From the NCBI RefSeq assembly GCF_000380165.1, contig NZ_KB904667.1:1-64000 (forward strand): a stretch of DNA of 64,000 nt, read 5' to 3'. Each line of letters opens with the position of its first letter. The first letter of the stretch is position 1. This document shows positions 18,167-26,920 of the stretch, one piece after another. The notes beneath the pieces are model-generated. The model was not told the origin of the DNA, ran no database searches, and saw only the letters and a program-made list of their open reading frames with translations. Both the position numbers and the translations under genes were made by a program. The DNA is from Wenjunlia vitaminophila DSM 41686 (GTDB lineage: Bacteria > Actinomycetota > Actinomycetes > Streptomycetales > Streptomycetaceae).

Positions 18167-18201
18167 GGGGTGGTAGGCCGCGGCGGACGGGGCGCCGGGG
18201 T

Positions 18202-18224
18202 GCTTTCCGGGGGCCGGGGAAAGC
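18202..18224. terminator. Hairpin between convergent genes
   Basis: GCTTTCC / GGAAAGC perfect 7-bp inverted repeat with a G-rich loop, between the convergent third RDD gene and the small membrane protein gene. Likely bidirectional terminator. Confidence 0.45.
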
Positions 18225-18247
18225 GACGTCCACCCGGGACGAACGGG

Positions 18248-18520
18248 CTACCGGTGGAGCGAGTGCTCGGTGACCCGGGGACGGGTGCTGTGGCTCGGCG
18301 GGGCTGACGGAGTGACGGGCGACGGGGAGGACCCGGCCCCTTCGGTCCGCCGGGACGGTGAGGCGGCCAGGGCGACCAGGGTCCCTAAGACCAGGGCGGC
18401 GACGCTGACCAGCGAGACGGCGAGCGCGGAAGTGGCGTCGGTGAGCAGGAGCATGGCGACAGCGGAAAGAACGACCGTGGCCGTTCCGTAGGAGAGCTGG
18501 GCAACGGTCGGACGCGGCAT
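18248..18520 (-). CDS. Small two-helix membrane protein
   Basis: Hypothetical protein of 90 aa from ATG 18520 (GGACGGAG 7-8 bases upstream). Two hydrophobic segments, about residues 13-28 and 31-53 (AVSLVSVAALVLGTLVALAA), are followed by a Ser/Pro-rich polar tail. An upstream in-frame ATG at 18577 lacks a ribosome site and adds only charged, non-membrane sequence. Not recognised as a named family; function unknown. Confidence 0.55.
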   Translation of the reverse strand: MPRPTVAQLSYGTATVVLSAVAMLLLTDATSALAVSLVSVAALVLGTLVALAASPSRRTEGAGSSPSPVTPSAPPSHSTRPRVTEHSLHR

Positions 18521-18880
18521 GGCAGGCTCCGTCCTGGGGCGAGGGGGGCGGTCGGGTCCGTGGCGGTGCCGTTTCACACTCTACGGGGGCTGATGCCCCA
18601 CCGGAACGCCTGGTAAGCATCTCCTGACGCACGGTGCGGGACGGGGGGAGCGCGCAGGGGGCAACGCGAATAACACCGTAAGATGAACGTCTCGTATTTC
18701 GAACGAGACTGCCTCGCCCCGGTCCGGCACACAGTGCCCTCGAGGCGGAATTTCCAACTTACTCCTTTTGGCGTGGCCAAATCAAGGACTGTCTTTTCCG
18801 CTGCCGCTTCGATCGAATGGCGCCTTGTCATGGTCCGGGCCGGCGATACCGCCCGGTGACCGGCGAAGGAAAGGCGTGGC
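18521..18880. promoter_or_regulatory. Intergenic region with palindrome upstream of the M6 protease
   Basis: A 360-bp gap with locally low GC. It contains a perfect inverted repeat GTCTCGT (18689-18695) / ACGAGAC (18703-18709) around a TTCGA core, a plausible operator for the protease gene that starts at 18881, whose ribosome site is GAAGGAAAGG. No coding sequence is supported here. Confidence 0.4.
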
Positions 18881-21286
18881 ATGGCTCACACTAGACGAAG
18901 AGTCAGACCCGCCGTGGCCGCGGCAGTGCTGGTGGCGGGGTTGACCGCCGCCGTACTGCCGGGCGCGGCATCCGCATCCGACACCCCGACAGGCGCGGAG
19001 CGCAGCGAGGCGTCGAGGGCGTCCGCCAAGGACCTGGTGGAGCCCCAGCGCAACTCACACAATCTTCCCGGCCCGCTCACCGAGCGGGAGAACGCCAGGC
19101 GCCAGGAGGCCATCCAGCAGGTGGTCTCCGGTGAGGCGGAGATCCAGCAGCGGGGAGCCTCCAAGAGCGTCAAGCTCGGCAAGGGCAAGTACGTCGAGCT
19201 CGACCGGGAGAAGACCGACAAGATCTTCACCATCCTGGTGGAGTTCGGCGACCAGGTGGACGACACCACCATGTTCGACCCGGACGGCCCGGAAGGGCCG
19301 AAGCCCCCGGTGGTGAAGTACGGCGGTGACCCGGGTCCGGCGCACAACGAGATCGCCGAGCCGGACCGGACCACGAACAACACCACCATCTGGCAGCCGG
19401 ACTTCAACAGGAAGCACTTCGAGGACCTGTACTTCGCCCAGGAGGGCGAGGAGTCCGTCGCCACGTACTACCAGCGGCAGTCGTCCGGCCGCTACTCGGT
19501 GACCGGCGAGGTCTCCGACTGGGTCAAGATCCCGTACAACGAGGCCCGCTACGGCTCCAACTACTGTGGTGCCAGCACGTGCCGCAGCGCCTGGGACCTG
19601 GTGCGCGACGGCGTCAACCAGTGGGCCAAGGAGCAGCGCGACGCCGGGAAGACGGACGCCGAGATCGCCGCGGCCCTCGCCGAGTACGACCAGTGGGACC
19701 GGTACGACTTCGACGGCGACGGCAACTTCAACGAGTCCGACGGCTACGTCGACCACTTCCAGATCGTGCACGCGGGCGAGGACGAGTCCGCGGGTGGCGG
19801 CGTGCAGGGCACCGACGCGCTGTGGGCGCACCGCTGGTACGCCTACGTCGACAGCGCCGGCCACACCGGTCCTGAGAACAACAAGCTGGGTGGCACACAG
19901 ATCGGCAACACCGGTCTGTGGGTGGGTGACTACACGCTCCAGCCGGAGAACGGCGGCCTCGGGGTGTTCGCCCACGAGTTCGGGCACGACCTCGGTCTGC
20001 CGGACCACTACGACACGACCTACATCGGGGAGAACTCCTCGGCGTTCTGGACCCTGATGTCCAGCGGCTCCTGGCTGAGCGACGGCACCACCGACATCGG
20101 CTCCCGGCCGGGCGACATGTCCGCCTGGGACAAGCTCCAGCTCGGCTGGCTGGACTTCGACACCGCCAAGGCCGCGACCTCCTCCACCCACACCCTCGGG
20201 GTGGCCGAGTACAACACCAAGCACGCCCAGGGCCTGGTCGTCGAGCTGCCGGAGAAGCCGGTCACCACCACGGTGGTGGAGCCGGCCGAGGGCAGCCAGC
20301 AGTGGTGGAGCGGTTCGGGTGACGACCTGCGGAACACGCTCACCCGCGACGTGGACCTCACCGGAGCCACCCAGGCCAGCCTGAGCCTCAAGGGCTGGTA
20401 CGACATCGAGCAGGACTACGACTACCTGTACACCGAGGTGTCCACCGACAACGGCGCCTCCTGGGTCCCGATCGACGGGACCGTCAACGGCGCGCCGCTT
20501 CCCCGTGACGGCGGCGACAAGCCCGCGCTCACCGGTGTCAGCGAGACCTACACCGACCTGGTCTACCCGCTGGACGCCTACGCCGGGAAGCAGGTCAAGC
20601 TCCGGTTCCGGTACCAGACGGACGGTGCCATGGCCCAGATGGGCTTCGCCGCGGACGCCATCTCGATCACCGCCGACGGCAGGCAGATCCTCTCCGACGG
20701 CGCCGAGAACGACCAGGCCGGATGGACCGCGACGGGCTTCTCCCGGATCGGGGCCAGCTTCACCCAGAACTACCCGCAGTACTACATCGCGGAGAACCGG
20801 CAGTACGTCAGCTACGACGATGTGCTCCGCACCGGTCCGTACAACACCGGATGGATGCCGAACCGCAAGTTGGTCGAGCGCTTCCCGTACCAGAACGGGC
20901 TGCTGATCTCGCTGTGGGACACCTCCATGAACGACAACGACGTCGGCCTGCACCCCGGCAAGGGGCTGATCCTGCCGATCGACGCACACGGCGCCAAGCC
21001 GCTCAAGTGGAGCGACGGCACGTACATGCGCACCCGGATCCAGGCCTTCGACGCCACGTTCAGCTGGTACCCGACGGACGGCTTCACCCTCCACAACGAG
21101 GGCGTGCCGACCACGGTGCGCCCGCAGGCGGGGGTCCCGGTCTTCGATGACCACCGGGGCACCTACTACTCCGAGGAGACGCCGTACGCCTCGGTCCAGG
21201 TCCCGGACACCAACACCCGGATCTCCATCGCCTACGAGTCGCCGGTCGGTACCACGATGAAGGTGAAGGTCGGCGCTTCGCGCTGA
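18881..21286 (+). CDS. Secreted M6 metalloprotease (immune inhibitor A family)
   Basis: Extracellular zinc metalloprotease, 801 aa. A Sec signal peptide (MAHTRRR then a hydrophobic stretch ending PGAASA, about residue 32) precedes a propeptide. The M6 catalytic domain contains the zinc motif HEFGHDLGLPDHYD with H365 and H369 as ligands and E366 as catalytic acid. Further on are MAM/Ig-like beta domains, including YDYLYTEVSTDNGASW and FRYQTDGAM. Length matches immune inhibitor A proteins, which degrade host or environmental proteins and bind Ca2+/Zn2+. It is monocistronic, followed by a strong terminator. Regulation unknown, but an upstream palindrome is present. Confidence 0.93.
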   Translation: MAHTRRRVRPAVAAAVLVAGLTAAVLPGAASASDTPTGAERSEASRASAKDLVEPQRNSHNLPGPLTERENARRQEAIQQVVSGEAEIQQRGASKSVKLGKGKYVELDREKTDKIFTILVEFGDQVDDTTMFDPDGPEGPKPPVVKYGGDPGPAHNEIAEPDRTTNNTTIWQPDFNRKHFEDLYFAQEGEESVATYYQRQSSGRYSVTGEVSDWVKIPYNEARYGSNYCGASTCRSAWDLVRDGVNQWAKEQRDAGKTDAEIAAALAEYDQWDRYDFDGDGNFNESDGYVDHFQIVHAGEDESAGGGVQGTDALWAHRWYAYVDSAGHTGPENNKLGGTQIGNTGLWVGDYTLQPENGGLGVFAHEFGHDLGLPDHYDTTYIGENSSAFWTLMSSGSWLSDGTTDIGSRPGDMSAWDKLQLGWLDFDTAKAATSSTHTLGVAEYNTKHAQGLVVELPEKPVTTTVVEPAEGSQQWWSGSGDDLRNTLTRDVDLTGATQASLSLKGWYDIEQDYDYLYTEVSTDNGASWVPIDGTVNGAPLPRDGGDKPALTGVSETYTDLVYPLDAYAGKQVKLRFRYQTDGAMAQMGFAADAISITADGRQILSDGAENDQAGWTATGFSRIGASFTQNYPQYYIAENRQYVSYDDVLRTGPYNTGWMPNRKLVERFPYQNGLLISLWDTSMNDNDVGLHPGKGLILPIDAHGAKPLKWSDGTYMRTRIQAFDATFSWYPTDGFTLHNEGVPTTVRPQAGVPVFDDHRGTYYSEETPYASVQVPDTNTRISIAYESPVGTTMKVKVGASR

Positions 21287-21333
21287 ACCAGCACGACCAC
21301 TCGTTGGCCCCGGCCAGGCGAGCAGCAGGGCCG

Positions 21334-21368
21334 GGCGGCCCCGCGGAGCACCGCTCCGCGGGGCCGCC
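21334..21368. terminator. Strong hairpin after the M6 protease gene
   Basis: Perfect 16-bp stem GGCGGCCCCGCGGAGC / GCTCCGCGGGGCCGCC with a 3-base loop, 47 bp downstream of the protease stop. Confidence 0.78.
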
Positions 21369-21420
21369 GCCGTGAGGGGGACCGGTGGCGGGGCCGCGCC
21401 AACGGGGCGACCATGGCTCC

Positions 21421-21768
21421 ATGGCCACCGGTGGGTTCGTGCGGCTCCCGGACGGGAGCGTGGTCGTGGCCCTGCTCCTGGCGCACCCGGCCGGGGGCCC
21501 GGGGCCGCTGCGGGTGATCGCGCACGCGGCGAGCCGGCAGCGGGCGCTGACCCGGGTGCGCAACCTCGGCTTCCACGGGGTCCAGCTCCGCGGCAACAGC
21601 GCACCGCCGAACCCGGACGAGGTCAGCGCGGTGCTCTACCACCCGCAGGGCCTCCTGTGGCGACCCGCGTACGCGGGGCAGGACGAACTGTGGCGCCCGA
21701 TCGGTGCGCTGTTCCGGCCCGCGGGGCCACAGCACGCCGCCGACCGGGGCCGGCCCACCGGGGGATGA
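21421..21768 (+). CDS. Hypothetical protein, 115 aa
   Basis: Not recognised. From the ATG at 21421 the protein is 115 aa, mixed alpha/beta in look, with no signal peptide or membrane helix. It has a conserved-looking core (ATGGFVRLPDGSVVVALLLA, then VLYHPQGLLWRP). Start choice is uncertain: an in-frame GTG at 21385 adds 12 residues. Codon usage follows the normal high-GC third-position pattern, which supports a real gene. It is convergent with pncA with only 37 bp between. Confidence 0.5.
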   Translation: MATGGFVRLPDGSVVVALLLAHPAGGPGPLRVIAHAASRQRALTRVRNLGFHGVQLRGNSAPPNPDEVSAVLYHPQGLLWRPAYAGQDELWRPIGALFRPAGPQHAADRGRPTGG

Positions 21769-21805
21769 GGCCCGCGGGCGGACGGCGCTACTTATCAGAC
21801 AGCCC

Positions 21806-22396
21806 CTAGGCCGACACCACCGGCTCGCCGGAGAGCCGCACCCCCGCGGCCCGCAACTCCTCCAGGGCACGCTCGGTGCTCTCCCGGGCGACGCCGGCGG
21901 TCAGGTCGAGCAGCACGTGGGTGGCGAAGCCCTCCCGCACCGCGTCCAGGGCGGTGGCCCGCACGCAGTGGTCGGTGGCGATGCCGACCACGTCCACCTC
22001 GCCGATCCGGCGGTCCCGCAGCCACTGGGCCAGGCCCACCCCGTTCTCGTCCCGCCCCTCGAAGCCGCTGTACGCCGCGGCGTGGGCGCCCTTGTCGAAG
22101 ACGGCCTCCACCGCGCCCGAGGCGACGGCCGGGGCGAAGTTCGGGTGGAAGCCGACCCCCTCGGTCCCCGCCACGCAGTGCGCGGGCCAGCTCTGGGCGA
22201 AGTCCGGGTGGTCGGAGAAGTGCGACCCGGGATCTATGTGGCAGTCCCGCGTGGCCACCACGTGGGCGTACCCCGCGGTTGACTCGCCCACCAGGTCGGT
22301 GATGGCGGCGGCGACCTCGGCGCCGCCGGGGACGGCGAGGCTGCCGCCCTCGCAGAAGTCGTTCTGGACATCGACGACGATCAGTGCCCGGTGCAT
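21806..22396 (-). CDS. pncA: Nicotinamidase (isochorismatase-fold amidase)
   Basis: Hydrolyses nicotinamide to nicotinate in the NAD salvage (Preiss-Handler) pathway, 196 aa. The catalytic triad is D9 (VVDVQNDF), K102 (FDKGAHAA) and C144 (GIATDHCVRAT). Metal-binding residues D51 and H53 (DCHID) and H73 (PAHC) are in place. It lies 168 bp downstream of pncB on the same strand, whose product uses the nicotinate it makes, so the two genes are a functional pair though perhaps with separate promoters. Confidence 0.93.
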   Translation of the reverse strand: MHRALIVVDVQNDFCEGGSLAVPGGAEVAAAITDLVGESTAGYAHVVATRDCHIDPGSHFSDHPDFAQSWPAHCVAGTEGVGFHPNFAPAVASGAVEAVFDKGAHAAAYSGFEGRDENGVGLAQWLRDRRIGEVDVVGIATDHCVRATALDAVREGFATHVLLDLTAGVARESTERALEELRAAGVRLSGEPVVSA

Positions 22397-22564
22397 GGCG
22401 CGTCCTTCAGGTCTCGGGCGGACAGCGGGTCTTCGCAGGGTGGGATCGCGGACCGGCGGGCGGCCACGGGTGCGCGACCGGGGACGCAGCCCACATGACT
22501 CAAGAGGTTAGAGAGCGCCGCCGGCCGGCGGGAGTGGGCCCCCGGATACCCCGTGGGTCGCCTT

Positions 22565-23935
22565 TCACACCAGCCTGGTGGGGATGACCGGTTCACCCCT
22601 GGAGAGCATGGTCGCGGAGAGCGGCAGCGTGTCCCGGACCCGTGCGTGCCGCTTCCTCGCGGCCTCCAGCGGCTCCCGGCCGACGGTCTCCCCGTGCCGC
22701 ACCAGCGGCACCATGAGCTGCTGGTCGGCGAGGTCCCGCGGGACCTCGCCGACGCCCACCACCTCGGCCTCGGCCACCCCCTCGGCGTCCAACCGGCGCA
22801 CCGCCCACTTGCGTCCGCCGTAGCTGGTCTTGGTGCCCACGGGCTTCTTGGCGACCGGCTCCAGCGGCGCGTCCCGGCCTGGCCGCCTGGCCCGGGCCAC
22901 CAGCTTGTAGACCATGGACGCCGTGGGGTGGCCGCTGCCCGTCACCAGCCGGGTGCCGACCCCGTAGGCGTCCACCGGCGCGGTGGCGAGGGCGGCGATG
23001 GCGTACTCGTCGAGATCGCTGGTCACCACGATCCTGGTGCGGTTCGCGCCGAGGCTGTCGAGCTGGTGGCGCACCCGGTGGGCGAGCAGCAGCAGGTCGC
23101 CGGAGTCGATCCGCACCGCGCCGAGCTCGGGGCCGGCGATCTCCACGGCGGCCCGCACCGCCTCGGCCACGTCGAAGGTGTCCACCAGCAGGGTGGTGCC
23201 GCGGCCGAGGGACTCGACCTGCGCGGTGAACGCGTCCCGCTCGTCGTCGTGCACCAGGGTGAACGCGTGCGCGCTGGTGCCGATGGTGGGGATGCCGTAG
23301 CGGAAGCCCGCGGCCAGGTTGGAGGTGCTGGTGAAGCCGCCCACGTAGGCGGCGCGGGAGGCGGCCACCGCCGCCAGCTCGTGGGTGCGCCGCGCCCCCA
23401 TCTCCATCAGCGGGCGGTCGCCGGCCGCCACCGACATCCGGGACGCGGCTGCGGCGATGGCCGAGTCGTGGTTGAGGACGGACAGGATGACGGTCTCCAG
23501 CAGCACCGCCTCCGCGAACGTCCCCTCCACCTGCATCACCGGGGAGTCGGGGAAGTAGACCTCGCCCTCGGGGTAGCCGTCGATGTTCCCGCGGAACCGG
23601 AAGTCGGACAGCCAGGCGACGGTCTCGTCGTCCACCACCCGCTCGGTGGACAGGTAACCGAGGACCGCGTCGTCGAAGCGGAAGTTCTCCACCGCGTCAA
23701 GCACCCGGCCGACCCCGCCGACCACGCCGTACCGCCGGCCGTGGGGGAGCCGGCGGGCGAACACCTCGAAGACCGAGCGGCGTTCGGCGGCCCCGCTGCG
23801 CAGTGCGGCCTGGAGCATGGTCAGCTCGTACCGGTCGGTGAACAGCGCGGTGGAGGGGACGAGCACGGGAAGCCCCAGCGCGGAGGCGGCCTCGCGTCCT
23901 GGCACCCCGGAAAGGTCGAAGCTCTGGGAGTCCAT
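22565..23935 (-). CDS. pncB: Nicotinate phosphoribosyltransferase
   Basis: Converts nicotinate, PRPP and ATP to nicotinate mononucleotide, 456 aa from ATG 23935. Family landmarks are STALFTDRYELTML at the N terminus, FEVFARRLPHGRRYGVVGG, the central phosphate-binding RIDSGDL segment, and GVGTRLVTG. The open frame extends to 24082 but the added residues are not family-like and would overlap the clpS promoter. It is divergent from clpS. Confidence 0.92.
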   Translation of the reverse strand: MDSQSFDLSGVPGREAASALGLPVLVPSTALFTDRYELTMLQAALRSGAAERRSVFEVFARRLPHGRRYGVVGGVGRVLDAVENFRFDDAVLGYLSTERVVDDETVAWLSDFRFRGNIDGYPEGEVYFPDSPVMQVEGTFAEAVLLETVILSVLNHDSAIAAAASRMSVAAGDRPLMEMGARRTHELAAVAASRAAYVGGFTSTSNLAAGFRYGIPTIGTSAHAFTLVHDDERDAFTAQVESLGRGTTLLVDTFDVAEAVRAAVEIAGPELGAVRIDSGDLLLLAHRVRHQLDSLGANRTRIVVTSDLDEYAIAALATAPVDAYGVGTRLVTGSGHPTASMVYKLVARARRPGRDAPLEPVAKKPVGTKTSYGGRKWAVRRLDAEGVAEAEVVGVGEVPRDLADQQLMVPLVRHGETVGREPLEAARKRHARVRDTLPLSATMLSRGEPVIPTRLV

Positions 23936-23945
23936 GGCGTTGATA

Positions 23946-23972
23946 GTACTCCGAATACTCGTCAGAGTGACG
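23946..23972. promoter_or_regulatory. Two adjacent palindromes between pncB and clpS
   Basis: GTACTCCGAATAC (23946-23958; 10 of 13 positions symmetric) is followed by CGTCA-GAG-TGACG (23960-23972; perfect 5-bp arms). They lie 10 bases upstream of the pncB start in a lower-GC patch and are candidate operators for NAD-salvage control. No regulator of NAD genes is encoded nearby. Confidence 0.3.
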
Positions 23973-24069
23973 ATTTCTGGTGTGGTGTGCGTCCCGCACG
24001 GGGGTTCACCGCTGGCACCGGCGGGTACCCCGCTTCGCGCCAGGGTGCTCCGGATGGCAGCATGAGCGT

Positions 24070-24372
24070 GTGAGTGTCGCACCCATGGAGACCGAGCGCA
24101 CCCAGTCGCAGGAGGCGCCTTCGGCGGCGCCCACGCCGGATGTGCACTGGGTGACGATCGTCCACAACGACCCGGTCAACCTGATGAGCTACGTGACTTA
24201 CGTCTTCCAGGCCTACTTCGGTTATCCGAGGGACAAGGCCCACAAGCTCATGATGGACGTCCACCACAAGGGCCGTGCCGTCGTCTCCAGCGGTAGCCGC
24301 GAGGAGATGGAACGGGACGTGCAGGCCATGCACGGATACGGCCTGTGGGCGACCCTCCAGCAGGACCGTTGA
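24070..24372 (+). CDS. clpS: ClpS adaptor of the ClpAP/ClpCP protease
   Basis: N-end-rule adaptor that delivers substrates to the Clp ATPase, 100 aa. The conserved core [19 protein letters not shown] contains the Asn-Asp pair that binds the substrate N-terminal residue. [20 protein letters not shown] and [16 protein letters not shown] follow, as in actinobacterial ClpS. The GTG at 24070 gives the family-typical N terminus [11 protein letters not shown]; the ATG at 24085 is an alternative. The DUF2017 gene follows 27 bp downstream, the standard actinobacterial pairing. Confidence 0.93.
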   Translation: MSVAPMETERTQSQEAPSAAPTPDVHWVTIVHNDPVNLMSYVTYVFQAYFGYPRDKAHKLMMDVHHKGRAVVSSGSREEMERDVQAMHGYGLWATLQQDR

Positions 24373-24399
24373 CCCCGACCCGGAGATCACCAACGCCCC

Positions 24400-24984
24400 A
24401 TGGCCGGACACTTCCAAGCAGCTTCCGACGGCGGAGCAGCCATCGCCCTCGACGAGGTGGAGATCTCCATCCTGCGCAGTCTCGCGGTGCAGTTGCTCGA
24501 ACTCATCGGCCCGGGCCCGGTGCAGGAGGAGGGCGCCGACCCGCTGGCGGCCATGCTGGCGGACGGCCCCACCAGCCCGCCGAGCGATCCCGCGCTCGCC
24601 CGGCTCTTCCCGGACGCGTACGGGGACCCGGCCAGGCCCCGGGACCGTGAGGCGCAGGCAGCCGCGGCGGAGTTCCGTCGCTACACGGAGAACGACCTGC
24701 GCACGCGCAAGCGCGAGGACGCCCTCGCGGTGGTGCGGACCCTGGACGACCTGCTGTCCTCCGACCCCGGAGGAGGGGTGCTGGTGCTGGACGCCGAGCG
24801 TTCCCGCCAGTGGCTCGGCACCCTCAACGACCTGCGGCTGACCATCGGCACCCGGCTCGAGGTGACCGACGACGAGTCCGACGAGCTGTACCGCCTGCCC
24901 GACACCGACCCGCGCAAGCCCATGGTGCTGGCCTACCTGTGGCTCGGCGGGCTCCAGGAGACCCTCATCGGGACGATGACGTGA
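24400..24984 (+). CDS. DUF2017-family protein, clpS partner gene
   Basis: Conserved actinobacterial protein, 194 aa, of unknown function, always or nearly always found next to clpS. It is largely helical: IALDEVEISILRSLAVQLLE near the N terminus, and LRLTIGTRLEVTDDESDELY with AYLWLGGLQETLIG at the C terminus. No catalytic motif, signal or membrane segment is visible. Start ATG 24400 lies 27 bp after the clpS stop. The neighbourhood suggests a role linked to regulated proteolysis, but that is inference only. Confidence 0.82.
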   Translation: MAGHFQAASDGGAAIALDEVEISILRSLAVQLLELIGPGPVQEEGADPLAAMLADGPTSPPSDPALARLFPDAYGDPARPRDREAQAAAAEFRRYTENDLRTRKREDALAVVRTLDDLLSSDPGGGVLVLDAERSRQWLGTLNDLRLTIGTRLEVTDDESDELYRLPDTDPRKPMVLAYLWLGGLQETLIGTMT

Positions 24985-25277
24985 CCCGGGTGCCCGGTCA
25001 GGGACGTCACGCCCCGTGACCACGAGGGCCCCTGACGGCCGCCCGGCCGAGGCCCGCACACGCCTCCTTCACAGGGATTTGAGGTTGCTCTGAGTTACTG
25101 CTCGAGCAGCGGAGGCAGAAGTTCCGCGTTCGTGCAACGATCAGCGCGCCTGTTTGCTGGGGTTCGTTCACCTTTGCGGCGTCCGTGCGGTGATCCGTAT
25201 GGGCTAACTCACACCTTGGCCGTCGCTCTGCGTGGTAGGAATCCGGGATCTGTCCGGTGTGACGAAGGGTTCACTCC
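24985..25277. promoter_or_regulatory. Long leader of the amino acid permease gene with 12-bp palindrome
   Basis: A 293-bp gap, lower in GC than its surroundings, with no supported gene. It contains the perfect 12-bp palindrome CTGCTCGAGCAG at 25098-25109, a candidate operator. I could not fold a convincing riboswitch by eye. Confidence 0.3.
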
Positions 25278-26756
25278 ATGCACAAGCAGACGTCTGGGGA
25301 GGGCGCCCCGACCGGGGGCGAGGTCCGGTCCGAGCAGGCCCCGGAGGAGGGCTACGAACGGGGCCTGGGCAGCAGACAGATCCAGATGATCGCCATTGGC
25401 GGCGCCATCGGCACCGGTCTGTTCCTCGGCGCCGGTACGGCGTTATCCGAGGCCGGGCCGAGCCTGATAGTGATGTACGCCATCGCCGGCCTGATCATCT
25501 TCTTCATCATGCGGGCGCTCGGCGAACTGCTGACCTACCGCCCGGTCTCCGGGTCCTTCGCGGACTACGCCCGGGAGTTCCTCGGCCCGTTCTTCGGGTT
25601 CGCCACGGGTTGGACCTACTGGCTGATGTGGGTGGTCACCGGCATGGCCGAGGTGACCGCCGCCGCCACCTACATCCAGTACTGGTGGCCGGGCGTCGAT
25701 CAGTGGATCTCCGCGTTGGGGTTCCTGCTGCTGCTGTTCGGGGCGAACCTCATCTCGGTGAAGCTCTTCGGCGAGGTGGAGTTCTGGTTCTCGATGATCA
25801 AGGTCACGGCGATCATCGGCATGATCCTGATCGGCGTCGGCGTGGTCACCCTGGGCGTGACCGAGGCCGGTGACACCGCGAGCGTCAGCAACCTGTGGAA
25901 CGAGGGCGGGATCTTCCCCACCGGCCTGGAGAAGTCGCTGCTGACCCTGCAGATCGTGATGTTCGCCTACCTGGCGGTGGAGCTGGTCGGGGTCACCGCG
26001 GGCGAGGCCCAGGACCCGAGGAAGACGCTGCCCAAGGCGATCAACACCCTGCCGTGGCGGATCGGCATCTTCTACGTCGGGGCGCTGACCGTCATCCTCT
26101 GCGTGGTGAGCTGGACCGAGTTCGAGCCCGGGGTCAGCCCGTTCGTCGCCGCGTTCGCCAAGATCGGGATTCCTGCCGGCGCCGGCATCGTCAACTTCGT
26201 GGTGCTCACCGCGGCGCTGTCGTCCTGCAACTCCGGCATGTACTCCACCGGCCGGATGCTGCGCAACCTCGCGGTGAACGGGCAGGGGCCGGCCGTCTTC
26301 ACCCGGCTCACCTCCCGGCGCACCCCGGCGGTCGGCATCCTGGTCTCGGTGGCGATGATGGGCATCGGGGTGTGGATCAACTACGTCGATCCCGAGGGCG
26401 CGTTCACCTACATCACCGCGTTCGCCACCGTCGCCGGGGTGTGGACCTGGGCGATGATCCTCGCCTCCCACCTGCGCTACCGGGCGGCGGTGCGCGCCGG
26501 CCGGGCCCCCGAGGCGTGGTTCAGGGCCCCCGGCGCGCCGTGGACGAGCTGGTTCGCACTGGGGTTCCTGGTGCTGGTCCTGGTGCTGATCGGGATCGAC
26601 GAGGACTCCAGGACGTCGCTGTACGGGGCCCCGGTGTGGTTCGCCGCGCTGGGCCTCGGCTACGCGTACCTCAGGAGGCGGAACCCGCAGGCGTTCGCCC
26701 CGCAGACGCCCCCGCCGGCGGACCCGGCCGTGGACATGGAGGCGGTCGGGAACTGA
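25278..26756 (+). CDS. Amino acid permease (APC superfamily, CycA/AnsP-like)
   Basis: Proton-coupled amino acid importer, 492 aa, 12 predicted membrane helices. The amino-acid-transporter signature is clear: SRQIQMIAIGGAIGTGLFLG at the first helix, then GPSLIVMYAIAGLIIFFIMR and MRALGELLTYRPVSGSFADY. These features match the subfamily that carries D-alanine/D-serine/glycine, GABA, asparagine or aromatic amino acids; the exact substrate cannot be decided. The N-terminal 30 residues are polar. It is monocistronic, followed by a bidirectional hairpin. Confidence 0.9.
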   Translation: MHKQTSGEGAPTGGEVRSEQAPEEGYERGLGSRQIQMIAIGGAIGTGLFLGAGTALSEAGPSLIVMYAIAGLIIFFIMRALGELLTYRPVSGSFADYAREFLGPFFGFATGWTYWLMWVVTGMAEVTAAATYIQYWWPGVDQWISALGFLLLLFGANLISVKLFGEVEFWFSMIKVTAIIGMILIGVGVVTLGVTEAGDTASVSNLWNEGGIFPTGLEKSLLTLQIVMFAYLAVELVGVTAGEAQDPRKTLPKAINTLPWRIGIFYVGALTVILCVVSWTEFEPGVSPFVAAFAKIGIPAGAGIVNFVVLTAALSSCNSGMYSTGRMLRNLAVNGQGPAVFTRLTSRRTPAVGILVSVAMMGIGVWINYVDPEGAFTYITAFATVAGVWTWAMILASHLRYRAAVRAGRAPEAWFRAPGAPWTSWFALGFLVLVLVLIGIDEDSRTSLYGAPVWFAALGLGYAYLRRRNPQAFAPQTPPPADPAVDMEAVGN

Positions 26757-26861
26757 GGCGCCGGGCGCCCTTCCCGCGAGCCAGCGGCCTCGCTCCGTTC
26801 CGCGCCACGGGCGGCGGGGCCGCACGGGAACGGGCCCCGGCCCCGGCCCCGGCCAGACGGC

Positions 26862-26900
26862 ACACGGTCCGCGCAGGCCCACCGCACGCGCGGACCGTGT
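26862..26900. terminator. Bidirectional hairpin between permease and Cys-rich protein gene
   Basis: Perfect 13-bp stem ACACGGTCCGCGC / GCGCGGACCGTGT with a 13-base loop, in the gap between convergent stops at 26756 and 26921. It should terminate both transcripts. Confidence 0.7.
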
Positions 26901-26920
26901 CCCGGACGGGCGGGTCCACG

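Noticed and set aside
19055-21604. 849-codon open frame opposite the M6 protease
   Set aside because: Its translation is Val/Gly/Arg-rich shadow sequence; the plus-strand frame has signal peptide and zinc motif.
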